A DNA stretch of 64,000 nt from Enterococcus wangshanyuanii (GCF_002197645.1 NZ_CP021874.1:372001-436000); one strand, 5' to 3'. Shown: positions 50,555 to 59,386, counted from the stretch's first letter. Numbers and translations are program-made. The notes: generated by a model not told the origin, from the sequence alone.

Positions 50555-50711
50555 TTAGACCCTCCGCTTGTTAAATGTTTTACAAATCTACTATAGTGAA
50601 AGGATAGCGAAATTACAATACTTTTCTATTAATAATTGTCAGTTCTAATAGTTGTAAAGAATTGATCGTCTTCATATAATAAGCATATAAAACTAGAAAA
50701 GAGGAACCTTC

Positions 50712-51173
50712 ATGTCTTATAAAGTAGATTTTAAAAATGTATCGACAGTTGGCTTTGAAAGCTCACCAGCAGCAGAAGCAATGGCTGGTTTACGAGCAAA
50801 TGAAGCGCGTTATTATTGGAATAAATACAAGCATGAATTTGTAACTGTACCTGCAAGTGAAGATCCAGAAACGCTAGCTTGGATCGAAAAAATTTTGGCA
50901 GAACGTGATTTGACATTTCCGTATAAACCACTAGAAGTTTCAAGCTTTGAAGTTGATGGAATCAAAATGGCTTATGTGTTTTACGAGAATGGTTTATCTG
51001 TCAACGTGATGTATACGTTAGAAGAAGGTGGAAAACGAGCTGTTGGCTTCAAATTATCTGATGGTATCGAGATTCCTGCTGAATTTGAAGGGAAATTCAA
51101 ATTTGCTCGACAAAAATCAAAGCTTGCGGGGACGATCCGTGGCTCGTTTTTTGTAATCAAAGGAGAATATTAA
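50712..51173 (+). CDS. Hypothetical protein
   Basis: 153 residues, not recognised. Soluble, mixed alpha/beta: N-terminal helix (SSPAAEAMAGLRANEARYYWNK), a strand-rich middle (VSSFEVDGIKMAYVFYENGLSVNVMYTLEEGGK) and a basic end. ATG 50712 follows AGAGGAAC. Flanked by nrdI (divergent) and the TPP riboswitch. No signal peptide. Confidence 0.6.
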   Translation: MSYKVDFKNVSTVGFESSPAAEAMAGLRANEARYYWNKYKHEFVTVPASEDPETLAWIEKILAERDLTFPYKPLEVSSFEVDGIKMAYVFYENGLSVNVMYTLEEGGKRAVGFKLSDGIEIPAEFEGKFKFARQKSKLAGTIRGSFFVIKGEY

Positions 51174-51342
51174 ATAATTGAGGATAAGTATTTATAAAAA
51201 TGTCTGTAGTTAGTTTCCGTACGCTTTTTGTGTATCTGGTAGCCAGACAAATTAAGACGAAATGGAAAGCTTTACATTTTTCGCTAGACATGATAGGCTT
51301 ATCATAGTACCAAATAGATACAAACTAAAAATTAAATAGAAC

Positions 51343-51432
51343 CCATCACAAAGGGGAGCCTTGGCTGAGATTGAGTACCTACTCTAAACCCTTCGAACCT
51401 GTTCGTTAATACGAGCGTAGGAATTGTGATGG
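51343..51432 (+). promoter_or_regulatory. TPP riboswitch (THI element)
   Basis: The conserved parts are all present: GGGGAGCC, GGCTGAGATTGAG, ACCCTTCGAACCTGTT, and TACGAGCGTAGG, closed by P1 CCATCACAA (51343-51351) with TTGTGATGG (51424-51432). It senses thiamine pyrophosphate and lies directly before thiT. Confidence 0.95.
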
Positions 51433-51450
51433 AGTAAATATATGCATTTT

Positions 51451-51494
51451 ACTCCTCCTTTGTGAATTGGTCGTTCTAAAGGAGGAGTTTTTTT
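51451..51494 (+). terminator. Riboswitch expression platform terminator carrying the thiT ribosome binding site
   Basis: ACTCCTCCTTT (51451-51461) pairs with AAAGGAGGAGT (51478-51488), then seven T and ATG 51495. The right arm is also the ribosome binding site. GGAGTAAA (51431-51438) can instead pair with TTTTACTCC (51447-51455) as antiterminator. Confidence 0.85.
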
Positions 51495-52088
51495 ATGCAA
51501 CGAAAAAAAGAATTACAGGTGTGGATCGAAGGAACGATCGTTGCGGCGATCGCCATGATTTTATCCTTTATTCCAACGAATATTGGCAGCAGTTTTTCCA
51601 TCTCTTTAGGGATGATTCCTGTGACTCTGTTTGCTTTAAGAAGAGGGGCGAAGGCTGGTTTTTTCTCAGCGTTTATTTGGGGATTACTTCATTTTCCGTT
51701 AGCCCAAGTATATTATTTGACCCCAGTTCAAGTGGTGATCGAATACATTTTGGCCTTTGGTTTCGCGGGATTTTCTGGTCTTTTTAGTGAAAAATTGCAG
51801 CAGACGATAAAAAATGGTACGTTTAAAAAGAGTGTGTTGATTATTTGTTACGCAACGTTTTTAGGAACATTGATGCGTTATTTCTGGCATTTTATTGCCG
51901 GTGTGATTTTTTGGGGAAGCTTTGCTTTGTGGGGAATGAACCCGTGGCTATTTTCATTTGTAATGAATGGCATCAGTGGTTTAGCAACAGCTGTTGTTAC
52001 AGCTTTATTCTTGATTGCTTTACTTAAAATCAATCCTAATTTATTTTTTCCTGGAAAAGTAGTGAATGCCCTTCAGCAAAAAAAATAA
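51495..52088 (+). CDS. thiT: Thiamine ECF transporter substrate-binding (S) component ThiT
   Basis: 197 residues, six membrane segments: IVAAIAMILSFIPTNIGSSFSISLGMIPVTLFALRRG, GLLHFPLAQVYYLTPVQVVIEYILAF, and FWHFIAGVIFWGSFALWGMNPWLFSFVMNG. The last carries the thiamine-binding W/H residues of the ThiT family. Works with the general ECF ATPase and T component encoded elsewhere. Controlled by the TPP riboswitch upstream. Confidence 0.93.
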   Translation: MQRKKELQVWIEGTIVAAIAMILSFIPTNIGSSFSISLGMIPVTLFALRRGAKAGFFSAFIWGLLHFPLAQVYYLTPVQVVIEYILAFGFAGFSGLFSEKLQQTIKNGTFKKSVLIICYATFLGTLMRYFWHFIAGVIFWGSFALWGMNPWLFSFVMNGISGLATAVVTALFLIALLKINPNLFFPGKVVNALQQKK

Positions 52089-52209
52089 AAAGGACTTGAT
52101 CGATGTTTTTAGAGAATGATTTATGCTAACAGATCCACTCGTATTCTTTATTCTAGAGTAAATCCTGTTCAGGAAAAAAAGAAAGAGTTGCTTGAATAAT
52201 ATAAACAAT

Positions 52210-52251
52210 GAGGCTGTCATATAACTAGTAATTTAGCTATATTACAGCCTC
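52210..52251. terminator. Hairpin downstream of thiT
   Basis: GAGGCTGT (52210-52217) pairs with ACAGCCTC; only a short A/T tail follows. A likely but weak terminator. Confidence 0.45.
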
Positions 52252-52341
52252 TAAAATATACGACGATAAAAAGACGCAGTAATGTTTATTTTAAGGGTCA
52301 CGTACTTTTTGAGTCATCGTTTTTCATCTTATTTTATTCGT

Positions 52342-52740
52342 TTACATTTGCATCCAAGTTGGTTCTAATGTATTGCCATCTAAGTCCTGGACTTCAAGAC
52401 CATACATCTGATCTTCTGGTATGCCCATATCAACTTTATAAAAATCTCCGCCGTTTGCTTTGGCTGTTTCACCAAATTTTTTCACAGCTTCCGCACTTTC
52501 CATACTGAATGATACTAAAACACCGCTTGTCGTTCTGGCATCTGCAATTGTTTTTTCTTTGATAAATTTACTGTAGAAATCATGATTCAATAGCATGATC
52601 CAGAAATTATCATCCCAAACCATTGAACTTGTTTCCTCGTTAGAAAAATCTTCATTCTTTTTAAACCCTAATTTTTCATAAAACTCTGTCGCTCGTTTAA
52701 CATCACTTACTGGAAAATTGACAAATACCATTGTAGCCAT
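52342..52740 (-). CDS. VOC-family glyoxalase-like protein
   Basis: 132 residues, starting MVFVNFPVSDVKRATEFYEKLGFKKN and ending MYGLEVQDLDGNTLEPTW, a typical single-domain VOC/PhnB-like protein. His ligands are replaced in part (VNFPV). ATG is preceded by AGAGAGG. Function unknown. Confidence 0.8.
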   Translation of the reverse strand: MATMVFVNFPVSDVKRATEFYEKLGFKKNEDFSNEETSSMVWDDNFWIMLLNHDFYSKFIKEKTIADARTTSGVLVSFSMESAEAVKKFGETAKANGGDFYKVDMGIPEDQMYGLEVQDLDGNTLEPTWMQM

Positions 52741-53015
52741 AGAAAATCAACCTCTCTTTTTTTATTTTTATACGACTAGAGCATCTCATGGGGCTACTTT
52801 TTTGTCAAAATAAACGTTTGGGGTTGAAAAAAAGTTCTGTGACTGGCACTCCAATGGTAGAAACTGTTAAAATGAGGGGAGTGAATACTTAGATTGTCAC
52901 CCAGATCTTTCATCGCAAAAGGTAGCATAGAATTTTAAAGGAATGGGTGATATCAGTATGAAGTAAATAAACAGCATCAAAGCAATGAGCTGCTTTTAAA
53001 TTAGGAGGAACGACT

Positions 53016-54209
53016 ATCAATCAAAAAAGAACATTTATCACTGCGATTTTACTCTTATTACTTATTTTTTTTCTCAGCTTAGGAGTGATTTTAGTCATGA
53101 ATCAAAAAGAAACACAGGAAACAAGTCAACAATCAGAAACAACTCTGACGAGCAGCACAACAACTTCATCAACACAAGAAAGTACTTCAGCTAAAACGCA
53201 GGATGAAGCGATCAAGAACCTAATGGCCTCCATGAGCTTGGAAGAAAAAGTCGGTCAGTTATTTTTAGCTCGTGTGCCGATTGAAGGACAGATCGAGAGT
53301 ATTCAACTGAATCATCTAGGCGGTTATTTACTCTTTGGCCGCGATGTAGAAATGGAGACACCAGAGTCACTAAAAGAAAAAATCGCTTCTTATCAAGAAG
53401 CAAGTAAGATTCCTTTACTGATTGCCTCTGATGAGGAAGGAGGAACTGTTTCTCGTTTAAGTCGGGGGACTGACTTAGTTGCAGAAGCGTTTCAGTCACC
53501 TCAAGAAATTTATCAAACATCTGGTTTAGCGGGAATTCGCAAGGATATTCAGCAAAAAGCCACTGTTTTACACTCTTACGGCATTCAAACGGGTCTTTTT
53601 CCTGACGCAGATGTTGCTACTGATCCTCAAGCATTTATTTACGATCGGACATTAGGATTGGATGCGGAGAAAACAAGTGAGTATATAAAAGCAAGCGTAG
53701 AAGAGCTGAAAAAGCAAAAGCTTATATCAACGTTGAAGCATTTTCCAGGTTATGGGAATAATCGTGATTCTCATGTCGAAATCGTTTATGATACGAGAAC
53801 TTTAGCTGAATTACGAGCTAGTGACTTTTTACCTTTCAAAGCAGGGATCGCAGCTGGAGCAGATAGTGTTTTAGTGTCTCACAATATTGTAACAAGTATT
53901 GATGAAACAATGCCGGCATCTATTTCAAAACCAGTTCATGATTTATTGCGGAATGAGTTAGGATTCCAAGGTGTGATCATGACAGATGATATGGATATGG
54001 CGGGACTAGCCGGCTTTATTTCACAGGAAGAAGCAGGGCTGGCCGCGCTAGAAGCAGGGAATGACTTGATTTTATCCTCTTCATTTCAAGAGCAAATTCC
54101 TTATGTGCTGCAAGGAATCGAACAAGGAGTCTATACGAAAGAGGCGTTAGATCGATCTGTGTATCGCGTATTAAAAATGAAAATGGATACAGGGTCGATA
54201 GATTGGTAG
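53016..54209 (+). CDS. Secreted or membrane-anchored GH3 beta-N-acetylhexosaminidase-like enzyme with an AUC start
   Basis: 397 residues if begun at ATC 53016, which lies 7 bases after AGGAGG and gives NQKRTFITAILLLLLIFFLS, a signal anchor. GTG 53085 or ATG 53097, the only ordinary starts nearby, lack a ribosome binding site and would cut off this segment. A Ser/Thr-rich linker (SSTTTSSTQESTSAK) follows. The GH3 domain shows KHFPGYGNNRDSH (~241), SVLVSHNIV and VIMTDDMDMAGL with nucleophile Asp. Family members hydrolyse terminal GlcNAc of peptidoglycan. AUC initiation is rare; a mutated start codon is the alternative. Confidence 0.8.
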   Translation: MNQKRTFITAILLLLLIFFLSLGVILVMNQKETQETSQQSETTLTSSTTTSSTQESTSAKTQDEAIKNLMASMSLEEKVGQLFLARVPIEGQIESIQLNHLGGYLLFGRDVEMETPESLKEKIASYQEASKIPLLIASDEEGGTVSRLSRGTDLVAEAFQSPQEIYQTSGLAGIRKDIQQKATVLHSYGIQTGLFPDADVATDPQAFIYDRTLGLDAEKTSEYIKASVEELKKQKLISTLKHFPGYGNNRDSHVEIVYDTRTLAELRASDFLPFKAGIAAGADSVLVSHNIVTSIDETMPASISKPVHDLLRNELGFQGVIMTDDMDMAGLAGFISQEEAGLAALEAGNDLILSSSFQEQIPYVLQGIEQGVYTKEALDRSVYRVLKMKMDTGSIDW

Positions 54210-54230
54210 AAGAATAGTTTTTAACATTTA

Positions 54231-54275
54231 AAAACAGCCAGCTGATAGAGTGAATTTTCAGCTGGCTGTTTCTTT
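54231..54275. terminator. Bidirectional terminator
   Basis: AACAGCCAGCTGA (54233-54245) pairs with TCAGCTGGCTGTT (54258-54270), flanked by A and T runs, between convergent genes. Confidence 0.88.
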
Positions 54276-55126
54276 TATAACAAGTTAGGATTCATTTTTT
54301 GATAGTTGGCTAATTTATAAGCAAGATTTCTCTCATAATCTTGATTGAAAAAACCAAGATAGAGGCAATCGAAAATATACATCAATGACATTCGAGTTGA
54401 AAAAGAAGAAATTTTGTTATAATGATTTTCCAACGATGAAAAGAGAAATAACCCATCAACCTTTGTTGTAAGTAAAGGACTATTTTTTGAGGTGATCAAC
54501 AATACCTTGCTTTCATTCTTTTTTAAGGTAGCTAAGATTTTTTTGACACTGGAACCTCGACCTTCGTAAGAAACAACAATTGCCAGATGATCTGGCGTAC
54601 TATTTGCTGCAGTTAGGTTTTGTGTATAATCATCAATTGGGACATGGATTCGTTTCCCGATTTCCTGCATTTGAAATTGAAAATTTTGAGCAAAATAAAT
54701 ATTTGCGGAAGAAGCATAGACATCGATATATTTTGCATTTCTTAATAGTTTACTGTTGGCAGCCATTTGGTCAAAATTATTTGTATCGCTAGTGGATTGT
54801 ACTGTCTGCTCATAAACCGTTTTTAATTTAGTTGTCATGGCATAGAGATTGTCTTCGGCGGATATAGGATAGTCTATATCAATGATCGGCGTGGTCCGAT
54901 GTTCGTTTAAATCATTGACCAAAGCAAGTTTAAGATCATTCAAACCATCAAACTCAAGCTTATTGATCAGACGATAGATCGTTGAAATCGAAACATAAGA
55001 ATGTTCTGCCAACTCTTGTGGTGAAAAATGGATCACTTCATCTGGTGTTTCTAGAATATAATCTACGAGTGTTTGTTCACTAGCAGTTAAGGAATCTAAG
55101 CTTCTTAATTTTAAAAATAGGCTCAT
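54275..55126 (-). CDS. MurR/RpiR-family transcriptional regulator
   Basis: 283 residues: RpiR helix-turn-helix (FSPQELAEHSYVSISTIYRLINKLEFDGLNDLK) and SIS domain (YIDVYASSANIYFAQNFQFQMQEIG; LAIVVSYEGRGSSVKKILATLKK). It faces the secreted GH3 gene, so it may react to amino-sugar phosphates, but nothing else links them. ATG follows AAAGGTAACTG. Promoter on the minus strand with a palindrome over the -10. Confidence 0.85.
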   Translation of the reverse strand: MSLFLKLRSLDSLTASEQTLVDYILETPDEVIHFSPQELAEHSYVSISTIYRLINKLEFDGLNDLKLALVNDLNEHRTTPIIDIDYPISAEDNLYAMTTKLKTVYEQTVQSTSDTNNFDQMAANSKLLRNAKYIDVYASSANIYFAQNFQFQMQEIGKRIHVPIDDYTQNLTAANSTPDHLAIVVSYEGRGSSVKKILATLKKNESKVLLITSKNSPLLTTKVDGLFLFSSLENHYNKISSFSTRMSLMYIFDCLYLGFFNQDYERNLAYKLANYQKMNPNLL

Positions 55127-55158
55127 TATATCAGTTACCTTTCAATGATGTTCATTTT

Positions 55159-55197
55159 ACTAAGTTTAGTATACCTGATAATGAACGTTTATGTAAA
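55159..55197 (-). promoter_or_regulatory. Promoter and candidate operator of the RpiR gene
   Basis: Minus-strand TTTACA (plus 55192-55197), 18 bases, TATACT (plus 55168-55173). ACTAA-GT-TTAGT (55159-55170) overlaps the -10. GTTCATT and AATGAAC arms flank it at a distance. Confidence 0.6.
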
Positions 55198-55204
55198 AAA
55201 AGAA

Positions 55205-55240
55205 TGTAGAACAAAAAGTTATTTCTACTTTTGCTCTACA
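55205..55240 (-). terminator. Terminator of the HAD phosphatase operon
   Basis: TGTAGAACAAAAG pairs with CTTTTGCTCTACA; on the minus strand seven T follow shortly after. Confidence 0.75.
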
Positions 55241-55277
55241 CTCAAAATGGGAACAAATGGCAACAGCAGCGATTGTT

Positions 55278-56117
55278 TTAAAGTAAATCTGCCAATGCTT
55301 TTGCAATTCCGTCTTCGTTATTGGTCGCTGTGATTTTGTTTGCTGCCTTTTTTAACTCGTCCACTGCATTGCCCATTGCAACACCAATTCCGGCATAATT
55401 GATGATCGACAAATCATTGTGTCCGTCACCAAAAGAGACGATATGTTCCTGATGGATACCTAATGGTTTTAAGGCTTGTTCAAGCGCATGAGCCTTGTCA
55501 ATACCTTGATCGGTAAACTCAAAATACATCGGAGCAGAGAAAACACCACTCACTATATCTTTAAACGGAGCCAAAATTTTTTCAGCATGTTCCTGCAAAT
55601 ATTCTGGTTGAGCAGCGACTAAAATTTTGTGTAATGGAAATTCAACAAAATCAGCTAAATCTGCTTTTTCACATAATTGGAAGTTCCCGCCGCGAGATTC
55701 GTACTCGATGATATTGAATTGTTTGCCCATCGCTCCAAGGTCAAGAATCCCATCGAAAACATTGTTCACATACATATAGTCGCCATGAGCGATCATCGGT
55801 TTAACATCAAACTGCTTCAGGTGTTCCAAAATGGCTTTTGCTGTTTCAATGGAGAGTGGTTGACTGAATAGCTCTTTTTGAGCACAAACATCGAAAACAT
55901 GAGCCCCATTATATGAAACAAGCATTCCATTATACTGGTCTAAATTCAATTCCTCAACATATTTCAGCATACCGGGAGTGGGTCTGCCTGAAGCTAATAC
56001 GACCTTGACCCCTTTTTTCTGTGCATCGATCAGAGCTTCTCTCGTTTGCTTCGAAATTTCTTTTTCATCATTTAATAATGTTCCATCAATATCTAATACG
56101 ATTGCTTTAATAGTCAT
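55278..56117 (-). CDS. Cof-type HAD phosphatase (YidA-like)
   Basis: 279 residues of HAD subfamily IIB: motif I VLDIDGTLLND, motif II VLASGR, Lys region, motif III FGDGHNDLSIINYAGIGVAMGNA. Cap domain in between. Members dephosphorylate sugar phosphates and FMN-type compounds. ATG is preceded by AGAGGAG. The VOC gene upstream ends 16 bases before, so both share one transcript. Confidence 0.92.
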   Translation of the reverse strand: MTIKAIVLDIDGTLLNDEKEISKQTREALIDAQKKGVKVVLASGRPTPGMLKYVEELNLDQYNGMLVSYNGAHVFDVCAQKELFSQPLSIETAKAILEHLKQFDVKPMIAHGDYMYVNNVFDGILDLGAMGKQFNIIEYESRGGNFQLCEKADLADFVEFPLHKILVAAQPEYLQEHAEKILAPFKDIVSGVFSAPMYFEFTDQGIDKAHALEQALKPLGIHQEHIVSFGDGHNDLSIINYAGIGVAMGNAVDELKKAANKITATNNEDGIAKALADLL

Positions 56118-56133
56118 CTTGATTTCTCCTCTT

Positions 56134-56517
56134 TTATATGGTTAATTCTAATCGATTTCCTTCTGGATCAGCAATCACAGATTCATAATAGCCATCACCA
56201 GTGGTTCGGCACGGACTTAATAATTCATAGCCTTCCAATACTAAAACATTCGTCAGCGTATCAACCTTTTGCTTACTTCCTAAAGAAATCGCTAAGTGGG
56301 CAAATCCTAAGGTTTCATTAGCTTCAGTTCTGTGTGCAACATCCTCGCGCTGCATGATTTCTAGTCTAGCGCCATCTGCGAATGTTAAAAAATAGGACTG
56401 AAAACTTGTCTTAGTATTATGATAAAGCTCTGATGACTGTACATTGAAATACGTTTGATAAAATGTTCGCATGGCTTCCAAATCATGAACCCATAGCCCG
56501 ATATGTTCTATTTTCAA
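56134..56517 (-). CDS. VOC-family protein
   Basis: 127 residues: IEHIGLWVHDLEAMRTFYQTYF, FLTFADGARLEIM, GFAHLAISLGSKQKVDTL, YYESVIADPEGNRLEL. All four VOC metal-ligand positions (His, Glu, His, Glu) are kept, so it is probably a real metalloenzyme. TTG start, 6 bases after GGAGGG. First gene of the transcript with the HAD phosphatase. Confidence 0.85.
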   Translation of the reverse strand: MKIEHIGLWVHDLEAMRTFYQTYFNVQSSELYHNTKTSFQSYFLTFADGARLEIMQREDVAHRTEANETLGFAHLAISLGSKQKVDTLTNVLVLEGYELLSPCRTTGDGYYESVIADPEGNRLELTI

Positions 56518-56692
56518 AATAATCCCTCCGTTTGTCAGTTATTACACCTTCAGTATAAAACAAAATCATCACATAAAGGGTGAGACTGGAAAGATTGATA
56601 GAATCTTTTCAAACGTAGAATAAAAGGAAGGATATTTCTGAAAAAAAATTATCAGAGCTACTTATTTTTATCTATGCGGAAAAAGTCAGTTC

Positions 56693-56722
56693 TTGACAAG
56701 TAATATTTTTCCATGCTATATT
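56693..56722 (+). promoter_or_regulatory. Promoter of the lsa-like gene
   Basis: TTGACA (56693-56698), 18 bases, TATATT (56717-56722), followed by a 230-base leader. Confidence 0.8.
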
Positions 56723-56728
56723 GAAGAC

Positions 56729-56959
56729 AATAAAAAACGAAGTGAGGGATCCGTGCATTGAAAAATTAAGTCAATTTGTTGAAGCTGCATTCAGACTGTA
56801 ACTTGAAGTATCTCAAGGGAGCAGTGTGCAGATTTTCAGAATTGGCGATAATTTTTCAGTGTACGGGTCTTTTTGTGTACAGAAAATGGACCATGCCAGT
56901 TCTGAAAAGCATCGAAGGCGCTTTAAGTAGCCTTCTGCTTTTTTTAATGAGGTGATAGT
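56729..56959 (+). promoter_or_regulatory. Leader with attenuator of the lsa-like gene
   Basis: The leader holds competing stems. TTTTCAGAATTGG (56833-56845) pairs with CCAGTTCTGAAAA (56896-56908), enclosing a smaller GTACA-type stem. A terminator (AGCA..GAAGGC with GCCTTC..TGCT, then seven T, 56907-56946) follows and shares its first bases with the larger stem. Very short upstream frames are possible, such as TTG-AAA-AAT-TAA at 56759 behind AGTGAGGG. The design fits ribosome-stalling attenuation known for lsa/vga genes. Confidence 0.7.
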
Positions 56960-58459
56960 ATGTCAAAAATTGAAATCAAACAGTTAACTTTTGGATATGA
57001 CAATCAAGGAACACTTTTATTTGACCAAGCAAATCTAAATTTCGATACTAGCTGGAAATTAGGTTTAATTGGAAGAAATGGTCGGGGAAAAACGACACTC
57101 TTAAATATTTTACAGAACAAACTAAGCTATAGTGGGCAAATCACCCATCAATTAGAATTTTTATACTTCCCGCAACCGATCAAGGATAAACAGCAATTGA
57201 CTTTTTATGTATTACAGGAAATCAGTGATTTTGAACAATGGGAAATCGAACGTGAGTTGAATCTTTTGAATGTTGATCCGCAAATTTTATGGCGTGAGTT
57301 TGAAACATTATCTGGTGGGGAGCAGACGAAAGTACTGCTAGCTTTATTATTCATTGATGATCAGTATTTTCCACTGATCGATGAACCGACTAATCATTTA
57401 GATATCGCAGGTCGCAAGCAAGTAGCAGAATATTTGAAAAAGAAACGTCAGGGATTTATCGTTGTTAGTCATGATCGATCTTTTGTAGACGACGTCGTTG
57501 ATCATGTATTATCGATCGAGAAGAGTCAGCTAGAATTATATCAAGGAAATTTTTCGGTTTACGAGGAACAAAAGAAAATGAAAGATGAGTTTGAATTAGC
57601 TCAAAATGAAAAGCTGAAAAAAGAAGTTACGCGTCTTCGGAAGACTGCCGCTGAAAAAGCAGAATGGTCGCGTTCCAAAGAGCAGGATAAATATGGTAAA
57701 GCTTCTGAAAAGGGTAGCGGCGCAATTTACGATACAGGTTTTATTGGAGCTCGGGCAGCGCGCACGATGAAACGTTCAAAATCTATCGAAAGCAGGATGG
57801 AGACACAGTTGGCAGAAAAAGAGAGCTTACTGAAAGATATCGAATATATCGACCCGTTGACTATGAATTATCAACCAGGTCATAATAAACGGTTACTAAC
57901 GGTGGAGCAATTGATTTTGAGCTATCAAGGAAATCCTTTGTTTCAACCAGTTTCATTTGTTTTGGGACAAGGAGATCGAATTGCGCTGACCGGTGCAAAC
58001 GGCTCAGGCAAATCATCGATCATTCGTTTATTACTAAATCAGTTCGACGGAGAAAGCTCAGGAGAAATCAATCGTCCAGAAAAGTTGAAAATCAGCTATG
58101 TTCGCCAAAATTATGAGGATAATCAGGGGACTTTGACGGAATTTTCAGAAGCGCAAGGGCTGAATCATCAAGAATTTCTCAATAATTTGCACAAACTCGG
58201 CATGGAAAGAGATGTTTTTCATAATCGGATCGAGCAAATGAGCATGGGACAGCGTAAAAAAGTTGAATTGGCGAAATCCTTGGCTATGCCAGCAGAATTT
58301 TATATTTGGGATGAGCCTTTAAACTATCTGGATGTTTTCAATCAAGAGCAACTGGAACAGCTGATCTTGTCAGTCAAACCAACGATGCTTTTAGTTGAAC
58401 ACGATCAAGCTTTTTTAGAGAAAATCGCGACACAGATCGTACCGTTAGTTAAAGCATAA
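56960..58459 (+). CDS. lsa: ABC-F ribosomal protection protein, Lsa type
   Basis: 499 residues, two ABC domains without membrane segments. Domain 1: GRNGRGKTT, LSGGEQTKV, LIDEPTNHLD. Domain 2: GANGSGKSS, MSMGQRKKV, WDEPLNYLD. The long linker (RTMKRSKSIESRMETQLAEKE) is the antibiotic-resistance-domain type. Length and sequence pattern follow Lsa(A) of E. faecalis, which gives intrinsic resistance to lincosamides, pleuromutilins and streptogramin A by acting on the ribosome. The exact spectrum is not deducible. ATG 56960 follows GAGGTGA. Confidence 0.93.
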   Translation: MSKIEIKQLTFGYDNQGTLLFDQANLNFDTSWKLGLIGRNGRGKTTLLNILQNKLSYSGQITHQLEFLYFPQPIKDKQQLTFYVLQEISDFEQWEIERELNLLNVDPQILWREFETLSGGEQTKVLLALLFIDDQYFPLIDEPTNHLDIAGRKQVAEYLKKKRQGFIVVSHDRSFVDDVVDHVLSIEKSQLELYQGNFSVYEEQKKMKDEFELAQNEKLKKEVTRLRKTAAEKAEWSRSKEQDKYGKASEKGSGAIYDTGFIGARAARTMKRSKSIESRMETQLAEKESLLKDIEYIDPLTMNYQPGHNKRLLTVEQLILSYQGNPLFQPVSFVLGQGDRIALTGANGSGKSSIIRLLLNQFDGESSGEINRPEKLKISYVRQNYEDNQGTLTEFSEAQGLNHQEFLNNLHKLGMERDVFHNRIEQMSMGQRKKVELAKSLAMPAEFYIWDEPLNYLDVFNQEQLEQLILSVKPTMLLVEHDQAFLEKIATQIVPLVKA

Positions 58460-58484
58460 AGTAGGCTAATATTGACCGAAATAT

Positions 58485-58531
58485 GGAGCGTGAAATAAAA
58501 GAGGCTTTTCTTTTGTTTCATGCTCTATTTT
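58485..58531 (+). terminator. Rho-independent terminator of the lsa-like gene
   Basis: GAGCGTGAAATAAAAG pairs with CTTTTGTTTCATGCTC, then TATTTTTC. Confidence 0.85.
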
Positions 58532-58605
58532 TCATATTGTCTTTACCTGCAAGTTTTGACATAATGAATTAGAGTATTTAGTGAATGAGAAAGTGAGTTG
58601 GCATA

Positions 58606-59247
58606 ATGAAAGTATTGGTAACTGGATTCGATCCATTCGGTGGAGAATCAAGAAATCCTTCATATGAAGCTGTAAAGCTTTTGCCAGATAGAATTGCCGG
58701 GGCGACGATCATCAAAGCTGAAATACCCACTGAATTTGAAAAAAGTAGGATCATTTTGCAGATGCTTCTTGAAGAAACGACGCCCGATATCGTCATTTGT
58801 GTTGGGCAAGCTGGTGGGCGTAGTGCTATTTCTTTTGAGCGTGTAGCGATCAATCTAGCCGAAGCAAGAATTCCAGATAATAAAGGGAATCAGCCGATAG
58901 GTGATAAACTAGAGTCAGATGGGGAGACTGCTTATTTTTCGAACTTACCAATCAAGGCAATGAGAAAAAATGTATTAGCTCATGAATTGCCTGCAGACAT
59001 TTCCTATACGGCAGGTACTTTTGTCTGTAATGCAGTGATGTATCGATTGTTATACTTGATCGATCGAGTATATCCTAACGTACGAGGTGGGTTTATTCAT
59101 GTTCCTTTTGAACCAAGGCAGGTATTAAATCGAGCAGAGACGGCTTGTTTGCCGCTTCAAACCATTTGTGATGGTCTTTACTATGCCATTGAAGCATGTG
59201 TGACGAATGCTGTTGATAGTGAAGAAAATGCTGGAACGCTCCAATGA
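58606..59247 (+). CDS. pcp: Pyrrolidone-carboxylate peptidase
   Basis: 213 residues, peptidase family C15: VTGFDPFGGESRNPSYEAV, IVICVGQAGGRSAISFERVAINL (Glu), AGTFVCNAVMYRLLY (catalytic Cys) and GGFIHVPFEP (His). Removes N-terminal pyroglutamate from peptides in the cytoplasm. ATG 58606 has a poor ribosome binding site (GAGTTGG). Likely monocistronic. Confidence 0.95.
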   Translation: MKVLVTGFDPFGGESRNPSYEAVKLLPDRIAGATIIKAEIPTEFEKSRIILQMLLEETTPDIVICVGQAGGRSAISFERVAINLAEARIPDNKGNQPIGDKLESDGETAYFSNLPIKAMRKNVLAHELPADISYTAGTFVCNAVMYRLLYLIDRVYPNVRGGFIHVPFEPRQVLNRAETACLPLQTICDGLYYAIEACVTNAVDSEENAGTLQ

Positions 59248-59322
59248 GCAAGAACTAATTTTAGTGGGATAGATGTACTAAGATAGGTTTTATTCATTGT
59301 AAAAAAGTGATCATCAACTTAC

Positions 59323-59360
59323 TGATAATGATTCTCATTATCATGTGCTTATGTTATACT
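59323..59360 (+). promoter_or_regulatory. Fur box over the promoter of the ECF operon
   Basis: TGATAATGA-TTC-TCATTATCA (59323-59343), a 9-3-9 palindrome matching the classical Fur box core. It overlaps a weak -35 (TTCTCA, 59332-59337), 17 bases before -10 TATACT (59355-59360). Confidence 0.88.
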
Positions 59361-59386
59361 AACTCAATAAAGAAAGGAGTGATCCA

